Shown: piece after piece, positions 42,153-50,763 of the stretch
Layout: each line of letters begins with the position of its first letter
Position numbering within the stretch: position 1 is the first letter of the stretch
Assembly: GCF_004784475.1 (NCBI RefSeq)
Contig: NZ_SRRT01000001.1
Span: 62,001-126,000, forward strand
DNA from: Streptomyces bauhiniae
Lineage (GTDB): Bacteria; Actinomycetota; Actinomycetes; Streptomycetales; Streptomycetaceae
Length of the DNA stretch: 64,000 bases
Direction of reading: 5' to 3'
Position numbers and translations under genes: made by a program
The notes under the pieces: model-generated
What the model was told of the DNA's origin: nothing
Database searches by the model: none
The model's input: only the letters and a program-made list of their open reading frames with translations

Positions 42153-43091
42153 TTATGCCAGCGCCGTCAGCCCCGGCGCGAAGGTGATCAGCAGCGGCAG
42201 CAACGGCACCAGCGCGGCGAGAGCCGTGGTCAGCGCCCGGTGCCGGCGTGGCAGCCGGGGCGGTGGCTCCAGCAGCCGGTCGACCCGTTCGCCGAGCAGC
42301 CGCCGGCTGGAGGCGCAGGACAGCACGCCCCGGTGCTGGTTCAGCTCGATCAGCGCCAGCGCGGTGGTGACGTGCCCGCAGCGCCGCGAGGCGGTGTCGT
42401 CGGCGGCCAGCTCCACCAGCCGGTGCGTCTGGTCGCAGAAGTGCGCGAAGAGCGGGATGCGCGGGAAGCCCGTGGCGAGCGCGCTGGACAGATGCAGCAG
42501 CCAGTCGTGGTGGGCGCGGGCGTGCCCCCGCTCATGGGTGAGCACCGCGTCGACCTGATGCCCGGTGAGCCGGTGCAACGCGCCGGTGGTCACCACCAGT
42601 TGGGCCGGATGGCCGGGCATCCACCAGGCGTCCGGGTACTCGTCCTCCAGCACCAGCAGCGGACCGCGCGCCGGGGGCAGCCCGCCGGGCAGGTCGGGCG
42701 CCCGCTCCCGCAGTTGCGCGCGGGCCAGCCCGCGCCGCCGTCGCGCCTCGGTCAGCTCGCGGCCCAGCATCGCCGTGGTCCAGGCGGCGCCGGAGGCCAG
42801 CAGCAGGGTGAGGGCGGTGGCCCAGGCGGGTGCGGCCGACAGGTCGTAGGCGGCGGTGACGGCGGGCGGGGCCGGGGCGAAGACATGGTCGCGGACGGTG
42901 TGGAAGACGGCCGCCGCGCCCAGGACCAGCGCGGTCAGACAGCACAGCAGCACCGTGGCGACCAGGCACTGCCACACCCACAGCGCCACCACCGGCTCCC
43001 GCTCCGGCCAGTCGGCACGGGTCAGCGCCCGGGGCGCCGGTACGGCGGCCGTCAGGGCGAGGACGGTCAGCAGGAGCAGGCAGACGGTCAT
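42153..43091 (-). CDS. M56-family membrane metallopeptidase (BlaR1/MecR1-like protease domain)
   Basis: A 312-residue membrane protease with helices at about 2-20, 35-63, 88-110 and the C-terminus. The zinc motif is H186-E-R-G-H190 in V-L-T-H-E-R-G-H-A-R-A-H-H, with a downstream glutamate in V-E-L-A-A-D-D-T-A. In BlaR1 systems this protease domain is joined to a beta-lactam sensor and works with a BlaI repressor; here there is no sensor domain and no BlaI gene adjacent. ATG 43091 is chosen because the sequence before it is not membrane-like. It converges on recQ with a ten-base gap. Confidence 0.87.
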   Translation of the reverse strand: MTVCLLLLTVLALTAAVPAPRALTRADWPEREPVVALWVWQCLVATVLLCCLTALVLGAAAVFHTVRDHVFAPAPPAVTAAYDLSAAPAWATALTLLLASGAAWTTAMLGRELTEARRRRGLARAQLRERAPDLPGGLPPARGPLLVLEDEYPDAWWMPGHPAQLVVTTGALHRLTGHQVDAVLTHERGHARAHHDWLLHLSSALATGFPRIPLFAHFCDQTHRLVELAADDTASRRCGHVTTALALIELNQHRGVLSCASSRRLLGERVDRLLEPPPRLPRRHRALTTALAALVPLLPLLITFAPGLTALA

Positions 43092-43288
43092 GCCGGGGCT
43101 CCGGTTCCTGTCGGACGTGCCTGGTCGGAAGGGGGTACGGCCCGCCGGCGAGCAGGGCGCGGGCCGCCTGTTGCGTACGCCGTCAGTATGACGGCCCGCG
43201 CCCACCGAAGACAGGCATACGCCACACCCGCACCCCGCCGGAACCGGGCGACCGGCGCCACCCGCGCCCCCCCACCCCGGCCCCCGCC

Positions 43289-44515
43289 TCAGCCGCTGAC
43301 GATCCGCCCCTCGACCTCGCCCAGACCGATCCGTCCCCCGTCCTTCCCCGGCGCCCAGGCCGTGAAGGTCACCACGTCCCCGTCCTCCAGGAACGCCCGC
43401 TTGCCGTCGGGGAGTTCGAGCGGATCACGCCCGTTCCAGGTCAGCTCCAGCAGCGACCCCCGCTGCCCCTCGGCGGGTCCGCTGACCGTGCCGGAGGCGT
43501 AGAGGTCGCCGGTGCGCAGGGAGGCACCGTTCACCGTGAGGTGGGCGAGCTGCTGGGCGGCGGTCCAGTACATGGTGGAGAAGGGCGGCTCGGCCACCAC
43601 CTGGCCGTTGATGGCGACGGAGATCCGCAGGTCGTAGCCGCCGGGCTCGACACCGGGGGCGGAGTCGTCGAGGTAGGGCAGCAGCGGGTGGGTGCGCTCG
43701 GGCGGGGCCACCCGGGCGTCCTCCAGGGCGGCAAGCGGGGTGATCCACGCCGAGACCGAGGTGGCGAAGGACTTGCCGAGGAAGGGTCCGAGGGGCACGT
43801 ACTCCCACGCCTGGATGTCCCGCGCCGACCAGTCGTTCAGCAGGCACAGCCCGAAGACGTGGTCCCGGAACCCGGTCAGCGGGACGGGGGTGCCCTGCGC
43901 GGAGGGCACGCCCACCACGAAGCCGACCTCCGCCTCGATGTCCAGCCGGATCGAGGGCCCGAAGACCGGCGCCGGGTCGGCGGGGGCCTTGCGCTGGCCG
44001 GAGGGGCGGACCACATCGGTGCCGGAGACCACGACGGTGCCCGCGCGGCCGTGGTAACCGATGGGCAGGTGCTTCCAGTTGGGGGTGAGCGGGTCGGGGG
44101 AGTCGGGGCGGAAGATCTGGCCGACGTTCCGGGCATGGTGCTCGGAGGCGTAGAAGTCGACGTAGTCGGCCACCTCGAACGGCAGGTGCAGGGTGACGTG
44201 CGCCAGCTCATGAAAAAGAGGCTCGACGGCTTCCCGGTGCGCGGGCCGCGTGACCCACTCGGTGAGCGCCGCGCGCACCTCGGCCCATACGGCGGGCCCG
44301 GCGGCCAGCAGCGGGTTGAGGTTGGGCGCGGAGAGCAGCTCCGCGTGCGGGAAGTCCAGCGCACGGGCGGCGGCGCCCGCGTCCAGGACGTGGTCGCCGA
44401 GCCGGACACCCACCCGGCGATCACTGCTGCCGTCGGGCGAGAACACGCCATAGGGAAGGTTGTGCGGACCGAAGGGGTCGCCCTCGGGAACGTCGAACGG
44501 TGGCACGGGGGGCAT
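43289..44515 (-). CDS. Fumarylacetoacetase
   Basis: A 408-residue fumarylacetoacetate hydrolase, which splits fumarylacetoacetate to fumarate and acetoacetate as the final step of tyrosine/homogentisate breakdown. N-terminal domain: F-G-P-H-N-L-P-Y-G-V-F. The catalytic C-terminal domain has V-D-F-Y-A-S-E-H-H-A-R-N, L-P-I-G-Y-H-G-R-A and the metal-binding L-D-I-E-A-E-V-G-F-V-V-G, then N-D-W-S-A-R-D-I-Q-A-W-E-Y-V-P-L-G-P-F-L-G-K-S-F. ATG 44515 (M-P-P-V-P-P-F-D-V-P) is the usual start. Homogentisate dioxygenase is not in the window. Confidence 0.94.
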   Translation of the reverse strand: MPPVPPFDVPEGDPFGPHNLPYGVFSPDGSSDRRVGVRLGDHVLDAGAAARALDFPHAELLSAPNLNPLLAAGPAVWAEVRAALTEWVTRPAHREAVEPLFHELAHVTLHLPFEVADYVDFYASEHHARNVGQIFRPDSPDPLTPNWKHLPIGYHGRAGTVVVSGTDVVRPSGQRKAPADPAPVFGPSIRLDIEAEVGFVVGVPSAQGTPVPLTGFRDHVFGLCLLNDWSARDIQAWEYVPLGPFLGKSFATSVSAWITPLAALEDARVAPPERTHPLLPYLDDSAPGVEPGGYDLRISVAINGQVVAEPPFSTMYWTAAQQLAHLTVNGASLRTGDLYASGTVSGPAEGQRGSLLELTWNGRDPLELPDGKRAFLEDGDVVTFTAWAPGKDGGRIGLGEVEGRIVSG

Positions 44516-44663
44516 GGGGTGCTGCCTCACTCTCATCCGCGTCGGCCTGGGTTGATGATCCATAGCGTCGGGCCACACGTTACGGCCGGAACCGGTGTGT
44601 TGGGCAGGGTGCGGCGGCTGATGGGGGGCGGTGTCTAAAGAGTTCGCAATGTCCGAGTAGTGC

Positions 44664-44693
44664 TTGTCGGAGGGATGTGTTCCGGCTTAGCGT
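44664..44693 (+). promoter_or_regulatory. Candidate promoter of the ATP-grasp operon
   Basis: TTGTCG (44664-44669) and TAGCGT (44688-44693) are 18 bases apart. A start near 44700 would leave about 40 bases before GTG 44741 and rules out the in-frame start at 44660, which falls within this promoter. Confidence 0.5.
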
Positions 44694-44740
44694 CCTTCGG
44701 GGGACACGGGCGGGGTGGGGCCGGTCCAAAGGGGGGACAC

Positions 44741-46024
44741 GTGGGGGGACCCGTGGCCGGAAGACACTCTGGCGCGCCCGTCGAGGCGGACCGCGAAGTG
44801 CCTGGCCTGATAGTCAAGTTCGGCGGATATCCGCTGCACCACGGCGGAGTCGGCGCGATCCGCAGCCTGGGCCGGCTGGGCGTGCCGATGTACGCCATCA
44901 CCGAGGACCCGTACACCCCGGCCGCCGCCTCCCGCTATCTGGAGCGGGCGTTCGTCTGGCCGACGACCGGCGCGGAGGACCCGGAGCACCTGGTGGAGGG
45001 ACTGCGCCGCATCGGGCGCCGCATCGGACGGCCGACGGTCCTGATCCCGACCGACGAGGAAGCGGCCGTCCTCATCGCCGAGCACCAGGACGAGCTGTCC
45101 GGCGCCTTCCTCTTCCCGCCCGTCGACCCGGCCCTGCCGAGGCGGCTGGCCAGCAAACAGGGGCTGCACGAGCTGTGCGAGGAGCACGGCATCGCCAGCC
45201 CCACCACCGTCTTCCCGACCTCGTACGACCAGGTCGTGGCCTTCGCGGACGAGGCGCTGTTCCCGGTGGTGGCCAAGAACCGGGAGGCGTTCGTCCGGCG
45301 CAGCCGCCCCGCCGTGGGCGGCACCACCCGGATCGGCAGCCGCGCCGGCCTGCTGGCCCTCGCCCGCGACTGGGGTGACGACCCCGGCGTGATCCTCCAG
45401 GAGTACCTGCCGAGGGAGGCGGCCGAGGACTGGATCGTGCACGCCTGCTTCGACGCGGACGCCAACCCGCTCGCCGTCTTCACCGGCGTCAAGGTCCGCT
45501 CCTGGCCCCCGCACGCGGGCATGACGGCCCACGCGTACGTCGTCGACAACCCTGAACTCGCCGACCTGGCAACGAGGTTCGTGAAGCAGCTCGGCTTCGC
45601 CGGGGTCGTCGACCTCGACCTGCGCTTCGACCGCCGCGACGGCCAGTACAAGCTGCTGGACTTCAACCCCCGGATGGGCGCCCAGTTCCGGCTCTTCGAG
45701 AGCGGGTCGGGCGTGGACGTCGTACGGGCCCTGCACCTGAACCTCACCGGCCGGGCCGTCCCCGAGGGGGAGCAGCGGGCCGGGCGGCGGTTCGTCGTGG
45801 AGAACATCGACCTGCCCGCCCTACTCGCCTACCGGCGCAGCGGCTACACCACGCCGTCCGCCCCCGCGCGGGCCGAGGGCACCGAGCTGGCGTGGCTCGC
45901 GGGCGACGACCCGATGCCGTTCCTCACGATGCTCGCCCGCTTCGGCCGCCCCGGCGCGAAGCACCTGTACCAGCTCTGGCGGACCAGCCGCCGGGGCGGC
46001 GGCACCTCGCACTCCACGAAGTAG
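44741..46024 (+). CDS. ATP-grasp ligase-like protein
   Basis: A protein of about 427 residues with an ATP-grasp fold, the class that joins a carboxylate to an amine or thiol through an acyl-phosphate. The pre-ATP domain reads L-I-V-K-F-G-G-Y-P-L-H-H-G-G-V-G-A-I-R-S-L. The ATP-binding region includes V-V-A-K-N-R-E-A-F and G-G-T-T-R-I, and the metal-binding end is V-D-L-D-L-R-F-D with L-L-D-F-N-P-R-M-G-A-Q-F-R. Resembles carB-type and L-amino-acid ligase ATP-grasp enzymes of unknown substrate. GTG 44741 follows AAAGGGGGG closely; GTG 44753 is possible. A flavoprotein gene follows 44 bases later. Confidence 0.8.
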   Translation: MGGPVAGRHSGAPVEADREVPGLIVKFGGYPLHHGGVGAIRSLGRLGVPMYAITEDPYTPAAASRYLERAFVWPTTGAEDPEHLVEGLRRIGRRIGRPTVLIPTDEEAAVLIAEHQDELSGAFLFPPVDPALPRRLASKQGLHELCEEHGIASPTTVFPTSYDQVVAFADEALFPVVAKNREAFVRRSRPAVGGTTRIGSRAGLLALARDWGDDPGVILQEYLPREAAEDWIVHACFDADANPLAVFTGVKVRSWPPHAGMTAHAYVVDNPELADLATRFVKQLGFAGVVDLDLRFDRRDGQYKLLDFNPRMGAQFRLFESGSGVDVVRALHLNLTGRAVPEGEQRAGRRFVVENIDLPALLAYRRSGYTTPSAPARAEGTELAWLAGDDPMPFLTMLARFGRPGAKHLYQLWRTSRRGGGTSHSTK

Positions 46025-46068
46025 GCAAGGCCACGCACGTGGCGCACCGCGTCCTGGGGAGGGACTTC

Positions 46069-47271
46069 GTGATCCGACCGGTTGCAGTCATCGGGGCCGG
46101 GCCGTACGGCCTGTCCACCGCCGCCCATCTGCGGGCGCACGGCATCCCCGTACGGGTCTTCGGCGACCCCATGGTGAGCTGGCGCGCGCACATGCCCGAG
46201 GGGATGCTGCTGAAATCCACCCCGGCCGCCTCGAACCTCGACTGCCCGCAGCCCGGCCACACGCTCGCCGACTACTGCGACGCGGCGGGCGTCCGGCGCC
46301 TGGTCACCGACGAGGACATCATCCCGGCGGAGACCTTCATCGCCTACGGGGAGTGGTTCCAACAGCGCCTCGTGCCGGACCTGGAGCAGGTCCGGGTGGT
46401 GTCGGTCGAGCGGGGGCGGCCCGGCGGGTTCGAGCTGAAGCTGGACTCGGGGGAGCAGTTCGCCGCCCGCGCGGTGGTGGTCGCCACCGGGCTCTCCGGC
46501 TTCGCGCATCTGCCCGCCGAGCTGGCCGGAGCGGCCTTCGGCGGCCCCGCGCTGGTCACCCACAGCTCCCTCCACCACGACCTCGGCCGGTTCGCGGGCC
46601 AGGAGCTGCTCGTCGTCGGCGCCGGCCAGTCCGCGCTGGAGACCGCCGCACTCGCCGCCGAGGCGGGCGCGACCGTACGGGTCGTCTCGCGGGGGAGGGG
46701 AAAGGTCGCCTTCGGCGCGCCGCCCTGGAAGCAGCCGAGGTTCCGGCCCGAGTCGCCGTTCGGCCGCGCCTGGTCGCTGTGGGCGCTCAGCTACTACGCC
46801 CAGCCCTACCGCTTCCTGCCCGAGGCCGCCCGGCACCACCTGGTCCGCCGGGTGCTCGGGCCGCTCGGCGCCTGGTGGCTGCGGGAGCGCTTCGAGGGGC
46901 GGGTGCAGGTGACGGAGGTGGCGCGGGTGGTGTCCGCCGAGGCGGTGGACGGCGCGCCGGTGCTCACCGTACGCACCCACGGCGGCCGCACCGACCGGCT
47001 CACCGCCGACCACGTCATCGCGGCCACCGGCTACCGGGTCGACCTGGCCGCGCTGGACTTCCTCGGCCCCGGCCTGCGCACCGACCTCGCGGTCACCCGG
47101 GGCGCCCCGCGCCTCGGCCCCGGCTACGTCTCCTCGCTGCCCGGCCTCTACTTCACCGGCCTGCCCGCGGCCGCGTCGTACGGGCCGGTGATGCGCTTCG
47201 TGTGCGGTACGGAGTTCGCCTCCCCGAGGCTGGCGAAACACCTGGCCGCGGCACACGGCGCGCGGGGCTGA
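46069..47271 (+). CDS. FAD/NAD(P)-binding flavoprotein (monooxygenase-like)
   Basis: A 400-residue flavoprotein with two dinucleotide-binding motifs: V-I-G-A-G-P-Y-G-L-S near residues 7-16 (FAD) and L-L-V-V-G-A-G-Q-S-A-L-E around 180-192 (NAD(P)H). A-T-G-Y-R-V-D-L lies near the C-terminus. It most resembles class B flavin monooxygenases and lysine/ornithine N-hydroxylase relatives (V-S-W-R-A-H-M-P-E-G-M). GTG 46069 has GGGAGGGA upstream. Placed right behind the ATP-grasp gene, it probably works on the same small molecule; the substrate cannot be read from sequence. Confidence 0.82.
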   Translation: MIRPVAVIGAGPYGLSTAAHLRAHGIPVRVFGDPMVSWRAHMPEGMLLKSTPAASNLDCPQPGHTLADYCDAAGVRRLVTDEDIIPAETFIAYGEWFQQRLVPDLEQVRVVSVERGRPGGFELKLDSGEQFAARAVVVATGLSGFAHLPAELAGAAFGGPALVTHSSLHHDLGRFAGQELLVVGAGQSALETAALAAEAGATVRVVSRGRGKVAFGAPPWKQPRFRPESPFGRAWSLWALSYYAQPYRFLPEAARHHLVRRVLGPLGAWWLRERFEGRVQVTEVARVVSAEAVDGAPVLTVRTHGGRTDRLTADHVIAATGYRVDLAALDFLGPGLRTDLAVTRGAPRLGPGYVSSLPGLYFTGLPAAASYGPVMRFVCGTEFASPRLAKHLAAAHGARG

Positions 47272-47324
47272 GGCGCGCGTCAACTCCGGTATCCGCGGGG
47301 TGAGTCGGGAGGACCGGTGATCCG

Positions 47325-47330
47325 TATTCT
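47325..47330 (+). promoter_or_regulatory. Candidate -10 of leaderless HAD gene
   Basis: TATTCT ends six bases before ATG 47337. No Shine-Dalgarno sequence lies in range, so the transcript probably starts at the A of the ATG. Confidence 0.5.
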
Positions 47331-47336
47331 CTGATC

Positions 47337-48164
47337 ATGGCCGCACCCTCCCCTCTTTCCCGTCGCTCCCGTCCCGCGCTCATCGCCACCGACCTGGACG
47401 GGACGCTGCTGCGCGGCGACGACACGGTCTCCGCCAGGTCGCTCGCCGCGCTCGCGGCGGCGGCCCGCGCCGGTGCCCGGCACCTGGTGGTGACGGGCCG
47501 CCCGGCGCCCCGCGTACGCCCCCTGCTGGCCGCGCTCGGCGGCACCGGGCTCGCGGTGTGCGCGCAGGGCGCCCAGGTGTACGACGCCGCCACCTCCGCC
47601 CTGCTGTGGTCGGTCCGGCTGGACCGGGAGCTGGCCGAGACGGCGCTCGGCAAGATCGAGGCCGAGGTCGGCCAGGTGCACGCGGCCGCCGACCAGGACG
47701 GCGTGGACGGGCTGACCCTGATCGAGTCCGGCTACCGGATGCCGCACCCGACCCTGCCCGCCGTACGGGTGGAGCGGCGCGAGCAGCTCTGGCGGGCACC
47801 GATCAGCAAGGTGCTGCTGCGCCACGACCGGCTGTCCGACGACGAACTGGCGGCCACCGCCCGCTCGGTCGTCGGCTCGCTGGCCACGGTCACCATGTCG
47901 GGACCCGGCACGGTCGAACTCCAGCCGTGCGGCATCACCAAGGCGACCGGGCTCGCGCTGGCCGCCGAGCACCTGGGCCTCGGCCGCGCGGACACGATCG
48001 CCTTCGGCGACATGCCGAACGACATCCCGATGTTCCAGTGGGCGGCCCACGGCGTCGCCATGGCCGGCGCCCACCCGGAACTCAAGGCGGTGGCCGACGA
48101 GGTGACCCTCTCCAACGAAGACGACGGGGTGGCCGTCGTCCTGGAGCGCCTGTTCGCCCCCTGA
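47337..48164 (+). CDS. Cof-type HAD-superfamily hydrolase
   Basis: A 275-residue HAD phosphatase of the Cof/IIB subfamily. Motif I is D19-L-D21-G-T-L-L, where the first aspartate forms the phospho-enzyme. A cap domain (about 85-185) follows, and motif IV is G224-D-M-P-N-D-I-P-M near the end, with K-A-T-G-L-A-L-A-A-E-H between. These enzymes hydrolyse sugar phosphates, FMN, PLP or similar small phosphates, and specificity cannot be told. The gene is a single unit ended by a hairpin at 48184-48220. Confidence 0.9.
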   Translation: MAAPSPLSRRSRPALIATDLDGTLLRGDDTVSARSLAALAAAARAGARHLVVTGRPAPRVRPLLAALGGTGLAVCAQGAQVYDAATSALLWSVRLDRELAETALGKIEAEVGQVHAAADQDGVDGLTLIESGYRMPHPTLPAVRVERREQLWRAPISKVLLRHDRLSDDELAATARSVVGSLATVTMSGPGTVELQPCGITKATGLALAAEHLGLGRADTIAFGDMPNDIPMFQWAAHGVAMAGAHPELKAVADEVTLSNEDDGVAVVLERLFAP

Positions 48165-48183
48165 ATCCGACAGAAGCCGACAG

Positions 48184-48220
48184 CGCCCCCGCCGCACGCG
48201 CGAGGCGTGCGACGGGGGCG
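48184..48220. terminator. Bidirectional terminator between the HAD and transglycosylase genes
   Basis: Arms of 16 bases (48184-48199 and 48205-48220) pair with one mismatch around a five-base loop. It lies 19 bases past the HAD stop and 38 bases past the stop of the convergent transglycosylase gene. Confidence 0.85.
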
Positions 48221-48258
48221 TGTTGCGACGGCTGTACCGGCTTGGTACGTGTACCGGC

Positions 48259-48738
48259 TTAGTACGGGCCGTTGACGTTGTCGATCGAGCCGTAGCGGTG
48301 GTACGCGTAGTTGCAGGCCGCGGTGATGTTGGCGACCGGGTTGTACGGGTCGAAGGACGTGCCGGCGACGTGGTACGTCTTGAAGGTCGGGTCGATCACC
48401 TGGAGCAGGCCCTTGGACGGGGTGCCGTTGATGGCGTTGATGTCCCAGTTGTTGATGGCCAGCGGGTTGCCCGAGGACTCGCGCATCACGTTGCGGTGGA
48501 TGCCGTTGTAGGTGCCCGGGATGCCCTTCTCGGCCATGATCGCCAGGGACTGGCGAATCCAGCCGTCGAGGTTGTTCGGGTACACGGCGGAGGCGGCGGG
48601 CTTGGCGGCCGGGGCGGCGGAGGCGCTGGTGGCGCCGATGAGGGGGAGCGCGAACATCGCGGCACCGGTACCGGCGACGGCGAGCGTGCGGACGAGGCGC
48701 TTGGTGCGGGCACGGCGCGGCTGAGCAGCAGCAGACAT
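48259..48738 (-). CDS. Secreted lytic transglycosylase (SLT domain)
   Basis: A 159-residue exported cell-wall hydrolase. A basic N-terminus (R-R-A-R-T-K-R) and hydrophobic stretch end at A-T-S-A-S-A-A-P-A (signal cleavage near 42). After a short linker comes a compact SLT domain (about 52-159) with the probable catalytic glutamate E87 in V-M-R-E-S-S-G-N-P and S-K-G-L-L-Q-V-I-D-P-T-F, and N-I-T-A-A-C-N-Y-A-Y-H-R-Y-G. It should cut glycan strands by 1,6-anhydro formation. GGAGAGGAAA precedes ATG 48738. Expression is expected to be controlled by the c-di-AMP riboswitch in its leader. Confidence 0.92.
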   Translation of the reverse strand: MSAAAQPRRARTKRLVRTLAVAGTGAAMFALPLIGATSASAAPAAKPAASAVYPNNLDGWIRQSLAIMAEKGIPGTYNGIHRNVMRESSGNPLAINNWDINAINGTPSKGLLQVIDPTFKTYHVAGTSFDPYNPVANITAACNYAYHRYGSIDNVNGPY

Positions 48739-48757
48739 GTCGGTGTTTCCTCTCCGT

Positions 48758-48968
48758 CGCCTGCGAGGTGAGCTGTCGGGTTCGGGCGGGGAGGTGCCCG
48801 GCCGCGTCGTCCCCGGTGCCCGTCGGACACCGGGGACGATTTCGGCTTCACCCCGAGCCGTCCCGGCGCGACATGGGTCGCACCGGTCCGGCGGCTTACC
48901 TGGGTCCCCCGCTCCTGCCGTACGAATGAGTTCGTGAGTGGGTGTGCCAGGCGCGGCAGGATTCGGCG
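48758..48968 (-). promoter_or_regulatory. c-di-AMP riboswitch (ydaO type) in the transglycosylase leader
   Basis: Read on the minus strand, this leader shows the ydaO aptamer signatures in order: CGCCGAATCCTGCC at the 5' end, GCAGGAGCGGGGGACCCA, CGGGGTGAAGCCG, a variable GC-rich hairpin (CGTCCCCGGTG with its complement), ACCTCCCCGCCCGAA, and the 3' core CCGACAGCTCACCTCGCAGG. It ends about 20 bases before ATG 48738. In actinobacteria this riboswitch class controls cell-wall hydrolase genes and usually lowers expression when c-di-AMP is bound. The expression platform is not resolved here. Confidence 0.88.
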
Positions 48969-48970
48969 TT

Positions 48971-49525
48971 CGCCTGACAGGGCGGGAACGTATGCGACCG
49001 CACATGTCCGGAACAAGTACTGGATTCACCCAAAGCGCTAGTTGACCTTGGTCTGTCCCAAATAACCCACTTGATCCTTTGCGCCCGCCAATCCTCAACT
49101 TCCGTACCGGGCACCGCAAGAAGGGGGTGAGGGGGGGCTTTGCGGGGTACCCGCGACTGGGCGGTCCGCGTGAGCCAACTCACGGAATCGCAAAATACGC
49201 AAAATCAGACATGGGGGATTATGTGGATTTGAGCCGTCTGTGGGTATTAGGGAGTGTCGGTCCCCCGCAGGCGGAACCTCTCGGACCCTTCCGTTCGTTG
49301 GCCCGGTGTGACCCCCGGAGTGCCGGATCGTCCGACCGACTCCCCCTATACCGACCGTTGTCCACCCATCCGGTACATGCCGGACGAAATCCGATACCTC
49401 ACGAGCTGGACCGGTGGGTGCGATCGGTGATCGAAAGCGGACCGGATACGCTGACTTGACTGATGGCAGCGACCTATCGACAAGCCGTGAAGTCGCCAGC
49501 AGACACCAGCAGACAGGAGAACCTC
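48971..49525. other. Intergenic region between the riboswitch and the polyprenyl synthase gene
   Basis: No gene is supported in these 555 bases. The left end holds the transglycosylase promoter. The middle (about 49190-49260) is unusually AT-rich for this genome. TACGCT at 49447-49452 could be a -10 for the prenyl synthase gene. I see no tRNA, repeat array or further aptamer. Confidence 0.5.
48987..49016 (-). promoter_or_regulatory. Candidate promoter of the riboswitch-controlled transglycosylase gene
   Basis: On the minus strand TTGTTC (49016-49011) and TACGTT (48992-48987) are 18 bases apart. Transcription would begin near 48980, about a dozen bases before the aptamer's first conserved segment, which fits its role as the leader promoter. 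Confidence 0.55.
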
Positions 49526-50536
49526 GTGACCGTCGTCGGGCCGTTCGGGCTGAGCGTGCGGGACCAGGCACTGGAAGCCGATGTCCAGGCCGGACTGGCG
49601 GCTGTCGAGGCGGGCCTGCTAGAGGCCACCAAGAGCGAGGTCCCCTTCATCACCGGGTCCGCCCAGCACCTGGTGCGGGCCGGCGGCAAGCGGTTCCGTC
49701 CGCTGCTCGTGCTGCTGTCCGCCCAGTTCGGCGACCGGCACGCCCCGCGTATCGTCCCCTCGGCCGTCGTCGTGGAGCTGACCCACCTGGCCACGCTCTA
49801 CCACGACGACGTCATGGACGAGGCGGCCGTGCGGCGCGGCGTGGACAGCGCCAACACCCGCTGGGGCAACTCGGTCGCGGTGCTCACCGGTGACTTCCTC
49901 TTCGCCCGCGCCACGCAGATACTCGCCGATCTCGGCCCCGAGGCCGTCCGGGTGCAGGCCCTCGCCTTCGAGCGCCTCGTCACCGGCCAGATAATGGAGA
50001 CCGCGGGTCCCCAGGACGGCCGCGACCCGGTCGAGCACTACCTCGACGTGCTCTCCGGCAAGACGGGCTCGCTGGTCGCCGTGTCCTGCCGGTTCGGCGC
50101 CATGATGTCCGGCGCCGACGAGAGCGTGGTCGACGTGCTCACCCAGTACGGCGAGCGGCTCGGCGTCGCCTTCCAGCTCGCCGACGACGTGCTGGACATC
50201 GCCTCCGACTCCGACGAGTCCGGCAAGACCCCCGGCACCGACCTGCGCGAGGGCGTGCCCACGCTGCCCGTGCTCCGGCTGCGCGAGCGCGCCGCCCGGC
50301 TCGGCGAGCCCGCCGACCTCGCCCTGTGCGAGCTGCTGGACTCCGACCTCGGCGACGACGCCCGGCTCGCCGAGGCGCTCACCGCCCTGCGCGCCCACCC
50401 CGCGCTGGACCAGGCCCGCCGCGACGCGGTCCGGTACGCGGAGGAGGCCCGCGCGGCCCTCGCCCCGCTGAAGGACTGCACCGCCAAGTCGGCCCTGATC
50501 GAACTGTGCGACGCCGTGGTGCACCGGGCCGGCTAG
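49526..50536 (+). CDS. Long-chain polyprenyl diphosphate synthase
   Basis: A 336-residue trans-isoprenyl diphosphate synthase that extends allylic diphosphates with isopentenyl diphosphate. The first aspartate-rich motif is D94-D-V-M-D98 and the second D220-D-V-L-D224, with G-G-K-R-F-R-P-L-L-V upstream. The compact DDxxD form and length match all-trans hepta- to decaprenyl synthases (GrcC/IspB type). The obvious use is the C45 tail of menaquinone-9, attached by MqnP. GTG 49526 with GGAGA six bases upstream is preferred to 49463. Confidence 0.9.
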   Translation: MTVVGPFGLSVRDQALEADVQAGLAAVEAGLLEATKSEVPFITGSAQHLVRAGGKRFRPLLVLLSAQFGDRHAPRIVPSAVVVELTHLATLYHDDVMDEAAVRRGVDSANTRWGNSVAVLTGDFLFARATQILADLGPEAVRVQALAFERLVTGQIMETAGPQDGRDPVEHYLDVLSGKTGSLVAVSCRFGAMMSGADESVVDVLTQYGERLGVAFQLADDVLDIASDSDESGKTPGTDLREGVPTLPVLRLRERAARLGEPADLALCELLDSDLGDDARLAEALTALRAHPALDQARRDAVRYAEEARAALAPLKDCTAKSALIELCDAVVHRAG

Positions 50537-50543
50537 CGCGTAC

Positions 50544-50582
50544 GGGCGCTCGTGCGACCCCTACGGGTCGGTGCGGGCGCCC
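50544..50582 (+). terminator. Terminator of the polyprenyl synthase gene
   Basis: A two-part stem (GGGCGC with GCGCCC outside, CGACCC with GGGTCG inside, separated by a mismatched internal loop) lies eight bases after the stop codon. No U-tract follows, which is common in Streptomyces. Confidence 0.65.
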
Positions 50583-50763
50583 GGTCGGTACGTCATACCG
50601 CAGGTGTACGCCGAGTTGGCTCCGTGGGCTGACGCCTGAGGACTGCCGAATTGGTGTGATGGGAACCAGGGAAACCACCACTCCTCACCGATCCGGGTGA
50701 GAATGGCGGCTCAGGTGGAACCCATAGAGCGCAGCCGCCGCCGACGACGGAGGTAAGGCAGAC

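Noticed and set aside
44660..44740. Longer N-terminus for the ATP-grasp protein
   Set aside because: The extra codons cover the candidate -35/-10 and read as Gly-rich filler; the conserved domain starts well after 44741.
49190..49260. AT-rich stretch before the prenyl synthase as a foreign insert or replication origin
   Set aside because: It is short, with no repeats, DnaA-box cluster, integrase or att-like duplication; an ordinary promoter region is enough.
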